Positions 52,751-59,046 of a stretch of DNA of 64,000 bases are shown piece after piece. The stretch is from an uncultured Psychroserpens sp. GTDB lineage: Bacteria > Bacteroidota > Bacteroidia > Flavobacteriales > Flavobacteriaceae. Position numbers and translations under genes: made by a program. Location of the stretch: assembly GCA_947489585.1 (NCBI GenBank), contig CANLEE010000005.1, positions 62,001 to 126,000 on the forward strand, given 5' to 3'. The notes under the pieces were generated by a model. It did not search any database. It was not told where the DNA came from and was given only the letters and a program-made list of their open reading frames with translations. Each line of letters begins with the position of its first letter. Position 1 is the stretch's first letter.

Positions 52751-52848
52751 ATTGACTTCGTCCATCCCAAATAACTATGCTGGTAATGCATCTTATTAGC
52801 AAACTAACGTTTGCTTATCAAAACACTCTAGCAGATTTGTCGAAGCTT
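52751..52848. repeat. Direct repeat copy B
   Basis: Second copy of the 52635-52734 unit. Its first 25 bp match with transitions (ATTGACTTCGTCCATC against ATTGACTTTGTCTATC), and the central 60 bp are almost identical. Contains the small palindrome AGCAAAC-TAAC-GTTTGCT. Confidence 0.85.
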
Positions 52849-52875
52849 GCTTCAGTAAATCTGCTAGAGTGTTTT
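52820..52875. repeat. Long hairpin next to tRNA-Ser (possible terminator)
   Basis: 19-bp perfect arms (52820-52838, 52857-52875) with an inner GAAGC/GCTTC stem. On the minus strand it begins 10 nt after the tRNA 3' end and closes with TTTT, so it may terminate the tRNA transcript. Confidence 0.7.
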
Positions 52876-52885
52876 AATGTATTCG

Positions 52886-52973
52886 CAGAGAGGAAGGGAT
52901 TCGAACCCTCGATACCCTTTTGGAGTATACACACTTTCCAGGCGTGCGCCTTCGACCACTCGGCCACCTCTCT
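52886..52973 (-). tRNA. tRNA-Ser (anticodon GGA)
   Basis: 88-nt class II tRNA with a long variable arm. The acceptor stem AGAGAGG / CCTCTCT closes perfectly, with discriminator G. D-loop GTGGCCGAGTGGTCGAAGGC, anticodon GGA at 52937-52939 in CTGGAAA, and T-arm GGTTCGAATCCC. The CCA end is not encoded. Decodes UCC and UCU. Confidence 0.96.
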
Positions 52974-53031
52974 AGTTTTGAGCTTGCAAACATACAACTC
53001 AAATTATAATTTTAAAACTTTGATATAACTT

Positions 53032-54063
53032 TTAAGACATCTCTCCTCTAAGTGAAGTTTCAAAAATAGTTTTGAACGTTTTTGAAGATACTTTTTCTCC
53101 TAACATAAACATCATTTTAGCCAATGCCGCTTCAGTGGTAATATCTTTACCAGAAATTACACCTATAGATTGTAATTGTGTACTAGTTTCATATTGCCCC
53201 ATATTAACACTTCCTCCAGCACATTGCGTGACATTAACTATAGGGATACCTCTTTTAATGGTTAATTTTAATAAGTCAATAAACCAAAGTTCAGTTGTTG
53301 TATTTCCAGAGCCATAGGTTTCTATTACAATGCCTTTTATATGAGGGAGATTACATAAAGGAACTAAAACCGATTCTGAAATTCCCGGAAATAGTTTTAT
53401 CAATAAAATATCGGTTTCAAATTGTTTATGTACTACTAATTTTTTTCTTGCATTAGGTTTATATAAATCGTCAAATTCTACTTTTAAATGTACTCCAGAT
53501 TCTGCTAAATGCGGATAATTCATCGATTCAAAAGCTTCAAAATGCTCAGCATTTATTTTAGTCGTTCTATTTCCGCGGTATAATTTATACTCAAAATACA
53601 AACCTACTTCCTTAATCACTGGCTTGCCTCGGTTTTGTAAAGAAGCCATTTGTATAGAAGTAATAAGATTTTCCTTAGCGTCGGTTCTTAAGTCTCCTAT
53701 TGGCAATTGCGAACCTGTGAAAATGATAGGCTTTGTTAAATTTTCGAACATAAAACTCAATGCTGAAGCAGAATAACTCATCGTATCACTTCCATGTAAC
53801 ACAACAAAACCATCAAAACCATCGTAATTATCTTCAATAATTTCGGCAATATCTACCCAATAATTAACATTCATATTACTAGAATCTATTGGGTCATCAA
53901 ATGAAATCGCTTCAATATTACAATCTAATAGCTTGAGTTCTGGAATGTATTTTAGCAGGTTTTTAAAATCAAAAGATTTAAGTGCTCCAGTTTCAGGATC
54001 CTTAATCATCCCAATAGTACCTCCTGTGTATACTAATAATATGTTAGGTTGGTTTGCAGACAT
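53032..54063 (-). CDS. ansA: Type I L-asparaginase
   Basis: 343 residues, no signal peptide, so cytoplasmic. The first catalytic threonine lies in LLVYTGGTIGMIKDP (about 7-21). The second catalytic region is VVLHGSDTMSYSASALSFMFENL (about 87-108; Thr-Lys-Asp set). GSQLPIGDLRTDAKENL is typical of AnsA-type enzymes. Converts L-Asn to L-Asp. A separate activity from the Ntn-type asparaginases at 5437-6444 and 15117-16049. Immediately after tatD (2-bp gap), so probably cotranscribed. Confidence 0.94.
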   Translation of the reverse strand: MSANQPNILLVYTGGTIGMIKDPETGALKSFDFKNLLKYIPELKLLDCNIEAISFDDPIDSSNMNVNYWVDIAEIIEDNYDGFDGFVVLHGSDTMSYSASALSFMFENLTKPIIFTGSQLPIGDLRTDAKENLITSIQMASLQNRGKPVIKEVGLYFEYKLYRGNRTTKINAEHFEAFESMNYPHLAESGVHLKVEFDDLYKPNARKKLVVHKQFETDILLIKLFPGISESVLVPLCNLPHIKGIVIETYGSGNTTTELWFIDLLKLTIKRGIPIVNVTQCAGGSVNMGQYETSTQLQSIGVISGKDITTEAALAKMMFMLGEKVSSKTFKTIFETSLRGEMS

Positions 54064-54065
54064 GT

Positions 54066-54833
54066 TTATATTCCGAATATTTCTTTGGAGTTTTGAGTGG
54101 TAATTTCGGCAATTTTTTCTTCTGAAACCGAATATATTTCACTTAATTTTTCTAATACCTTTATAACATAAGCACTTTCATTTCGTTTTCCGCGATAAGG
54201 TTTTGGTGCTAGATAAGGTGAATCGGTTTCTAAAACAATGTGTTTTAAATCAATAGCATTGAGGAATTGATCTATCTTTCCATTTTTAAAGGTTGCAACA
54301 CCTCCAATTCCTAATTTCATATTATAGGATATCGCTTGGTGTGCTTGTTCTATAGTACCTGTAAAACAATGAAAAATCCCAAAGAGTTTATCATCCTTTA
54401 CCTCTTCTAAAACTTCAAAAATTTCATCAAACGCTTCTCTGCAGTGAATTACAATTGGCAAATCATACGCTTTTGCCAAATTGATTTGGTGTTTAAATGC
54501 CGCTTTCTGAATCTCTAATGTTGATGTATCCCAATATAAATCGATACCAATTTCGCCAATAGCATAAAAATGACGCTCACCAAGCATATCTTCGACATGC
54601 TGTAATTCATCTTTATAATTATCTTTTACAGATGTAGGGTGCAAACCCATCATTAAAAAAACGTGTTCAGGGAAATCGTTCTCTAGCTGCAACATCGCCT
54701 CTGTATAACTAGAGTCTATTGCGGGAATAAAAAAGCGAGACACGTTTTGCGAAATTGCGCGTTCTATCATTTCGCTTCGGTCTTCATCAAAAGCCTCACT
54801 ATATAAATGTGTATGGGTATCGGTAATTATCAT
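54066..54833 (-). CDS. tatD: TatD-family metal-dependent DNase
   Basis: 255 residues with the amidohydrolase-like TIM-barrel metal motifs: DTHTHLYSEAF (HxH), GEIGIDLYWD (Glu), VIHCREAFDE (His), FHCFTGT (His) and LETDSPYLAP (Asp). TatD proteins are Mg-dependent 3'-5' exonucleases or D-aminoacyl-tRNA-related quality-control enzymes. First gene of a tatD-ansA unit. Its -7 box lies 4 nt before the ATG. Confidence 0.94.
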   Translation of the reverse strand: MIITDTHTHLYSEAFDEDRSEMIERAISQNVSRFFIPAIDSSYTEAMLQLENDFPEHVFLMMGLHPTSVKDNYKDELQHVEDMLGERHFYAIGEIGIDLYWDTSTLEIQKAAFKHQINLAKAYDLPIVIHCREAFDEIFEVLEEVKDDKLFGIFHCFTGTIEQAHQAISYNMKLGIGGVATFKNGKIDQFLNAIDLKHIVLETDSPYLAPKPYRGKRNESAYVIKVLEKLSEIYSVSEEKIAEITTQNSKEIFGI

Positions 54834-54837
54834 TTTG

Positions 54838-54845
54838 CAAAAATA
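54838..54845 (-). promoter_or_regulatory. -7 box (TATTTTTG) for tatD, near-leaderless
   Basis: Exact TAnnTTTG with only 4 nt between the box and the ATG at 54833. Confidence 0.5.
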
Positions 54846-54886
54846 AATGAATTAATAATAATGTCACTAAGTAAACCCTTTACTAT

Positions 54887-54894
54887 TATCTTTG
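54887..54894 (+). promoter_or_regulatory. -7 box (TATCTTTG) for the retropepsin-like gene
   Basis: Exact TAnnTTTG, 15 bp before the ATG at 54910. It overlaps the in-frame TTG at 54892, which argues against that codon as the start. Confidence 0.5.
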
Positions 54895-54909
54895 TTTAAA
54901 ATTGCAGCC

Positions 54910-55350
54910 ATGGATAATTTACAAGACTACTTGTTAGATAAAGGATATACCAAAGTGAAATTAAAGCTCACTAAGACCAATCATTTTGAAATCAAAGCAA
55001 CTATTAATGGCATAAAAGGTTCGTTTATTTTAGATACAGGAGCCTCAAGTTCCTGTGTTGGTTTTGAGGCTATTGATACTTTTAATCTTACAGCTAAAGA
55101 TTCAAAAATTAAAGCAGCTGGTGCAGGCGCAACTGATATGGTTACTCAAGTATCAAAAAAAAATACGCTTAAAATTGGAAAGTGGAAAAAAGAGAAAGTT
55201 GCCTTGATTTTATTTAACCTTGCTCATGTTAATACTGCGCTCACAACTCATAATGCACAGCCAGTTGATGGCATTATTGGTGCAGACATTCTTAAAAAAT
55301 CAAAAGCTATTATAGATTACGAAAAGAAATACTTGTACTTAAAATTGTAA
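54910..55350 (+). CDS. Retropepsin-like aspartic protease
   Basis: 146 residues from MDNLQDYLLDKG. The fold has a single DTGA motif (FILDTGASSSCVG, about residue 43) and a later hydrophobic-Gly element (VDGIIGADILKKSKAIIDY), as in single-domain retropepsin-like proteases (TIGR02281/ClpS-like bacterial family), which act as homodimers. No signal peptide. The substrate is unknown. Adjacent to the orphan response regulator but with its own promoter. Confidence 0.88.
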   Translation: MDNLQDYLLDKGYTKVKLKLTKTNHFEIKATINGIKGSFILDTGASSSCVGFEAIDTFNLTAKDSKIKAAGAGATDMVTQVSKKNTLKIGKWKKEKVALILFNLAHVNTALTTHNAQPVDGIIGADILKKSKAIIDYEKKYLYLKL

Positions 55351-55405
55351 GAAAAGATAAAATCTCATTATATTTATATTTAAATCCCTCACAACCTAAA
55401 GCCCA

Positions 55406-56041
55406 ATGTCGACGTCAATTATTATAGCAGACGATCATCCACTCATTCTTAAAGGTCTTAATGACTTTCTTTTAGAAAAGAATTTTAATGTCATTGCAAG
55501 TGCAAAAAACGGAAAGGAAGCCTTCACACTTATAAATGCGCATCAGCCTGATATTGCCATATTAGACATACAAATGCCAATACTTACTGGTTTACAAGTC
55601 GCTGAAAAATGCAAAGACAAAGGCTTAAATACTAAAATTGTAATTATCACTTTTGAAAAGAGTGAAGAAATATACAATAAAGCAAAATCGTTAGGCATCT
55701 ATGGATATATTCTAAAAGAATTTGCAATTGCTGAAATAGAGAATTGTATTGCTTCAGTACTTAATGAACGCTCTTATTTTAGCCCTGAACTCATAGAATA
55801 TCTTGAAATAAAGGAAACACCTGAAGAATTAAAAACACTTACCGATACCGAAATGAAAGTATTCAAACTCCTAGCGCTGAATAAAACCGCTAAGGAAATA
55901 GGTAATGATTTATTTATTTCAGATCGTACAGTTGAAAAACATAAAAGTCATATTCGTACAAAGCTCAAATTAGAATCTAAAGCCAATAGTATTGTACTAT
56001 ATGCAAAAGAATATGAAGAATTTTTATCAAAATATACGTAG
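55406..56041 (+). CDS. Orphan NarL/LuxR-family response regulator
   Basis: 211 residues. Receiver domain about 1-118 (IIIADDHPLILKGL, phosphoacceptor Asp54 in AILDIQMP, conserved Lys in GYILKEF). LuxR-type HTH about 143-203 (LTDTEMKVFKLLALNKTAKEIGNDLFISDRTVEKHKSHIRTKLK). No kinase gene adjoins it, unlike the paralogue at 30161-30790. The stop codon TAG lies inside the first of four tandem operator palindromes that head small transcription units downstream. The gene therefore probably controls that array, and may be phosphorylated by a kinase elsewhere. Confidence 0.94.
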   Translation: MSTSIIIADDHPLILKGLNDFLLEKNFNVIASAKNGKEAFTLINAHQPDIAILDIQMPILTGLQVAEKCKDKGLNTKIVIITFEKSEEIYNKAKSLGIYGYILKEFAIAEIENCIASVLNERSYFSPELIEYLEIKETPEELKTLTDTEMKVFKLLALNKTAKEIGNDLFISDRTVEKHKSHIRTKLKLESKANSIVLYAKEYEEFLSKYT

Positions 56042-56081
56042 AACTACGTATTGACTCTATTTGTTTTAATGCCGTTATTTG
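56034..56081 (+). promoter_or_regulatory. Array unit 1 operator-promoter
   Basis: Palindrome ATACGTAGAACTACGTAT (56034-56051) overlaps the response-regulator stop codon and abuts TTG (56051-56053). The TTTG of a -7-like element starts at 56078, 35.5 bp from the palindrome centre. Confidence 0.75.
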
Positions 56082-56085
56082 TATC

Positions 56086-56155
56086 AGCTGTTAATTCTTA
56101 TAGGGAGAATTAAATCACAAAACTCTGAGTTGTTTAAACAATTCAGAGTTTTTTA
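56086..56155 (+). ncRNA. Array unit 1 predicted small RNA (about 70 nt)
   Basis: The predicted transcript from unit 1 contains a 5' stem-loop with 8-bp perfect arms (TTAATTCT 56091-56098, AGAATTAA 56106-56113) exposing loop TATAGGG. An intrinsic terminator follows at 56121-56154 (AACTCTGA ... TCAGAGTT with inner TTGTTTAAACAA, then T-run). No start codon with a usable frame. Confidence 0.65.
56121..56154 (+). terminator. Array unit 1 intrinsic terminator
   Basis: AACTCTGA / TCAGAGTT with an inner TTGTTTAAACAA palindrome and a six-T run. Confidence 0.9.
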
Positions 56156-56161
56156 TTAAAA

Positions 56162-56209
56162 ACAGGTATATATACCTATTGACTTCATTTGTTTAAATAA
56201 TGATATTTA
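56162..56209 (+). promoter_or_regulatory. Array unit 2 operator-promoter (variant palindrome)
   Basis: Core AGGTATATATACCT (56164-56177) aligns with the unit 1 palindrome at the same offset from TATTGAC. The TTTA of the -7-like element begins at 56206, again 35.5 bp from the centre. The two strong bases of each half-site differ from the other three units. Confidence 0.7.
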
Positions 56210-56213
56210 CAAC

Positions 56214-56281
56214 ATCTATTAATTTCTAAGGGAGAATTTAATTTATTTAAACTCTAGGTCTTTTTGATCTAGAGTTTTTTA
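56214..56281 (+). ncRNA. Array unit 2 predicted small RNA (about 68 nt)
   Basis: 5' stem-loop TTAATTTCT / AGAATTTAA (56219-56227, 56233-56241, one mismatch) with loop AAGGG, homologous to unit 1. Then a terminator at 56249-56280. No open frame with ATG. Confidence 0.65.
56249..56280 (+). terminator. Array unit 2 intrinsic terminator
   Basis: AAACTCTAG / CTAGAGTTT with a T-rich loop and T-run. Confidence 0.9.
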
Positions 56282-56294
56282 TTTAATTGAAAAT

Positions 56295-56342
56295 ATACGT
56301 AGAACTACGTATTGTTTAACATTATTATATTGCCGAAGTTTG
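56295..56342 (+). promoter_or_regulatory. Array unit 3 operator-promoter
   Basis: ATACGTAGAACTACGTAT (56295-56312), identical to units 1 and 4, followed by TTG at 56312-56314. GAAGTTTG has its TTT at 56339, 35.5 bp from the centre. Confidence 0.75.
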
Positions 56343-56346
56343 TATC

Positions 56347-56418
56347 GCTATTAATCAATTTCCTTTTGTAAAAAAAAGGATTAAAGCTCTAAACGTTTTT
56401 GGTTTAGAGCTTTTTTGT
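56347..56418 (+). ncRNA. Array unit 3 predicted small RNA (about 72 nt)
   Basis: 5' part shares CTATTAAT with units 1 and 2. Hairpin TCCTTTT / AAAAGGA (56361-56367, 56374-56380) can be extended by TTAA/TTAA. Terminator 56383-56416. No ATG frame. Confidence 0.6.
56383..56416 (+). terminator. Array unit 3 intrinsic terminator
   Basis: AAAGCTCTAAAC / GTTTAGAGCTTT stem with loop GTTTTTG and T-run. Confidence 0.92.
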
Positions 56419-56455
56419 TTTTAACACCAAAATTTTAACACTTAGAAAGCAAAAT

Positions 56456-56503
56456 ATACGTAGAACTACGTATTGTTTGATATTACTATAATGACGAATT
56501 TTA
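56456..56503 (+). promoter_or_regulatory. Array unit 4 operator-promoter
   Basis: ATACGTAGAACTACGTAT (56456-56473), TTG at 56473-56475. GAATTTTA has its TTT at 56500, 35.5 bp from the centre. Confidence 0.75.
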
Positions 56504-56507
56504 CATC

Positions 56508-56602
56508 AGAGTTATTAGGATTAGAGGGATTTTTTTATAGTAACTCTATTAATTAATTAGGGTATATAAGGCTCTGAGTCTCTTCATAAGCTCAGAGCTT
56601 TA
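56508..56602 (+). ncRNA. Array unit 4 RNA or leader of the 36-residue ORF
   Basis: Begins with stem AGAGTTA / TAACTCT (56508-56514, 56541-56547) exposing GGATTAGAGGGAT. A GCTCTGAG / CTCAGAGC hairpin follows (56571-56598), with a weak T tract (TTTATT), so some transcripts may read on into the ORF at 56638. Confidence 0.5.
56571..56600 (+). terminator. Array unit 4 weak terminator or attenuator
   Basis: 8-bp GC-containing stem but only TTTATT after it, weaker than in units 1-3. Confidence 0.5.
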
Positions 56603-56637
56603 TTGAAAAAGAAAAAAACAATTTAAAACATATAAAA

Positions 56638-56748
56638 ATGGAAACGATGAAAAACAAACAAAGCCTCACAAACAGAATATTTATTGTGGGCTTAATATTT
56701 AGCGCCATTTTAATCATCTCAATTAATATTCTTGTTAATTTTTTTTAG
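56638..56748 (+). CDS. 36-residue single-pass membrane peptide
   Basis: An ATG-started frame, too short for usual ORF filters, reads METMKNKQSLTNR followed by a hydrophobic helix (about 14-34; IFIVGLIFSAILIISINILV) and ends NFF. The arrangement (charged N-terminus, one membrane helix) is typical of bacterial membrane micropeptides or small toxins. An A-rich region precedes the ATG, as usual for Bacteroidota translation starts; no Shine-Dalgarno sequence. It lies downstream of array unit 4 and before a strong terminator, so it is probably expressed under the array's regulator. Function unknown; coding status is inferred from composition and context. Confidence 0.55.
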   Translation: METMKNKQSLTNRIFIVGLIFSAILIISINILVNFF

Positions 56749-56774
56749 TTATTAGTTAGTTATTTTTTATTAGG

Positions 56775-56813
56775 AAAAAAAGCGCAATCCAAATAGTTGA
56801 ATTGCGCTTTTTT
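56775..56813. terminator. Bidirectional terminator between the array and sucB
   Basis: AAAAAGCGCAAT / ATTGCGCTTTTT with runs on both sides, serving the peptide ORF (plus) and the sucA-sucB operon (minus). Confidence 0.9.
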
Positions 56814-56838
56814 GTATTTATGTTTTATGTAATATCTA

Positions 56839-58053
56839 TTACATCTCTAATGCTTTCTTAACATCATTATTCATTAATAATTCTGTTGGATTTTCTAAAG
56901 CTTCTTTAACCGATACTAAGAAACCAACAGATTCTTTACCATCAATAATTCTATGATCATATGATAATGCCACAAACATGATTGGTCTAATTTCTACTTT
57001 ACCATCAATCGCTACAGGACGCTCAACAATGTTGTGCATTCCTAAGATACCACTTTGAGGTGGATTGATAATTGGGGTAGATAACATACTTCCGAAGACA
57101 CCTCCATTAGAAATAGTAAATGTTCCTCCTGTCATTTCATCTACAGTAATTTGACCATCGCGAGCACGAATTGCTAAACGTTTTACTTCAGATTCAACAC
57201 CTCTAAAACTTAAATTTTCAGCATTTCTAATCACGGGAACCATTAATCCTTTAGGGCCAGAAACGGCAATTGATATATCTACAAAATCGTAACTCAACAT
57301 TTCCTTACCATCAATCATAGAGTTTACAGCTGGATACATCTTTAATGCACGAACGACTGCCAAAGTAAAGAAACTCATAAAGCCAAGACCTACACCATGC
57401 TTCGCTTTAAAATCTTCTTTGTATTGTTTACGCAATTCAAAAATAGGAGACATATCAACTTCATTAAATGTCGTTAACATTGCCGTTGTATTTTTTGCCT
57501 CAACTAAACGCTCGGCTACTTTACGACGTAACATTGACATTTTACTGCGCGATGTTCCTCGATTTCCACCAGTTGGAGTACCCATAGAAGGCACTGCATT
57601 TACTGCATCTTCTTTAGTAATACGTCCATCTTTTCCTGAACCAGAAACTGATACTGAATCAATACCCTTTTCATCTAATATTTTCTTAGCAGCTGGACTT
57701 GCTGTTCCTGTAGCATACGTTTTTGTTTCAGTAGCTGGTTTTGACGCTTCTTTTTTAGGCGCCTCTTCTTTCATCACCTCTTTAGTTGGTGCAACATCTC
57801 CGCCTTCAGGTTTAGCAGCGCTTGTATCAATTAAACACACTACAGCTCCAACTTCAACGGCATCGCCTTCTTCTGCCTTAAGCGTTATTGTTCCACTCGC
57901 TTCAGCAGGCAGCTCTAATGTAGCTTTATCACTATCAACCTCAGCTATAGCTTGATCTTTTTCAACATAATCTCCATCTGCAACTAACCATTCTGCAATT
58001 TCTACTTCTGTGATTGATTCTCCTGGTGAAGGAACTTTCATTTCTAAAACCAT
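56839..58053 (-). CDS. sucB: Dihydrolipoamide succinyltransferase (E2 of 2-oxoglutarate dehydrogenase)
   Basis: 404 residues. Lipoyl domain about 1-77 with the lipoylated lysine in [11 protein letters not shown] (Lys43). An Ala/Pro/Lys-rich linker is followed by the peripheral subunit-binding domain (about 118-155; [32 protein letters not shown]). The catalytic acyltransferase domain (about 170-404) ends with [17 protein letters not shown] (active-site His). Transfers succinyl groups in the TCA cycle. It lies in an operon with sucA but separated from it by an M23 peptidase gene. Confidence 0.96.
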   Translation of the reverse strand: MVLEMKVPSPGESITEVEIAEWLVADGDYVEKDQAIAEVDSDKATLELPAEASGTITLKAEEGDAVEVGAVVCLIDTSAAKPEGGDVAPTKEVMKEEAPKKEASKPATETKTYATGTASPAAKKILDEKGIDSVSVSGSGKDGRITKEDAVNAVPSMGTPTGGNRGTSRSKMSMLRRKVAERLVEAKNTTAMLTTFNEVDMSPIFELRKQYKEDFKAKHGVGLGFMSFFTLAVVRALKMYPAVNSMIDGKEMLSYDFVDISIAVSGPKGLMVPVIRNAENLSFRGVESEVKRLAIRARDGQITVDEMTGGTFTISNGGVFGSMLSTPIINPPQSGILGMHNIVERPVAIDGKVEIRPIMFVALSYDHRIIDGKESVGFLVSVKEALENPTELLMNNDVKKALEM

Positions 58054-58083
58054 CGTTCTATAATTTTATTTTAAGCGTTTGTA

Positions 58084-59046
58084 TCAGTTTCTATTTTTTA
58101 CTAAATCTCCTTTTACAGGGAGATAATCATTTTTAATTTCTCCATTGACTTGTATATTGTCAAAATAAATCTTTCCGCCAGTGGCGATATTCATATCAAT
58201 AACATTTTGAAGACTCAAGTGTAAATGAGGCTCTGTTGTGTTACCAGAATTTCCACATTGCCCCATCAAATCACCTTGCTTTACTTGCTGCCCTTCTTTA
58301 ACAACAATCGATCGTTCTTTCAAATGTGCAAACAAAATATATTCTTCTGCTTCAGTTTGTAACACAATGGTATTTCCTGTTAATTGCTCAGGATTAAGCT
58401 CTCCAGGAACATTGTCTTTAACTCCTGCAATCACCTTTACTACTGTAGCATCACATGGTGCAATGATATCTTTTCCGAAAACATAATAATTGTCATTATT
58501 TTTAGAATCTCCTTGATGTGACACACCATCTTTTATCATCATAATATCATAAGCATACTTTTGATTTTCATAAGCCACATGATAATTTTGTTCAACCTTA
58601 GTTCCTCCCCAAAACACAAAGCACTCTTCTTTAAAAGGCATCATCATTTTGGTTGTATTACGTTCAACAATAGGAAGGTTATTAGGTTTATGATGTGTTA
58701 CCAATAAACCAGCAATTTTATCTGAATCGTCTAAGTAAACTAATATATCCCGAAGCTCTAAATCAAATGTCGTTTTATATACATGAGCTGCTCCTTTTTT
58801 TAATGTACTGAATTCAATACTTTTTATTGTTCCTAATCTAGATTTCAAATCAACCAAAAAACCTTTAGTTTTTTCAATTGGTAAGGCCTTTTGCATATCT
58901 GTATTAAACAAATCGAAAACACCTTCATAGTCATCTGAATTATATAAATCTTTAAATTGAGACACCAATATATTGTAATTCTCTTTTTCCTGAGAGAAAG
59001 AAAATGTCATACATAACAAAGCTAATATGAAGGTTAGTTTTTTCAT
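58084..59046 (-). CDS. M23-family metallopeptidase with DUF3887-like domain
   Basis: 320 residues. Signal peptide about 1-19 (TFSFSQ). An N-terminal DUF3887-like domain (about 22-115; YNSDDYEGVFDLFNTDMQKALP) precedes an M23/LytM domain (about 150-300). Zn ligands appear in AYDIM (Asp) and HLHLS (HxH), and the lysostaphin-type FAHLKERSIVVKEGQQVKQGDLMGQCGNSGNTTEPHLHL is intact. Expected periplasmic peptidoglycan endopeptidase or a regulator of one. The start follows the sucA stop directly (TAAATG) and sucB follows after 30 bp. Confidence 0.9.
   Translation of the reverse strand: MKKLTFILALLCMTFSFSQEKENYNILVSQFKDLYNSDDYEGVFDLFNTDMQKALPIEKTKGFLVDLKSRLGTIKSIEFSTLKKGAAHVYKTTFDLELRDILVYLDDSDKIAGLLVTHHKPNNLPIVERNTTKMMMPFKEECFVFWGGTKVEQNYHVAYENQKYAYDIMMIKDGVSHQGDSKNNDNYYVFGKDIIAPCDATVVKVIAGVKDNVPGELNPEQLTGNTIVLQTEAEEYILFAHLKERSIVVKEGQQVKQGDLMGQCGNSGNTTEPHLHLSLQNVIDMNIATGGKIYFDNIQVNGEIKNDYLPVKGDLVKNRN

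Noticed and set aside
52777..53028. 83-residue plus-strand frame
   Set aside because: It runs through the whole tRNA-Ser gene on the opposite strand and part of a repeat; no coding character.
56091..56113. Reading the GGGAG motifs of the array units as Shine-Dalgarno sites or CsrA-binding sites
   Set aside because: No start codon follows in units 1-3. CsrA is not typical of this phylum and the loops are not consistently ANGGA.
56034..56473. CRISPR-like array, because one 25-bp sequence recurs three times
   Set aside because: The repeats are palindromic promoter sites at unequal intervals (261 and 161 bp) with terminators between them. No cas genes, no spacer-like uniform units.
57419..57955. 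178-residue plus-strand frame opposite sucB
   Set aside because: Antisense to a fully conserved sucB; Ser/Ala/Val-rich composition reflects the complementary codons of the lipoyl linker.
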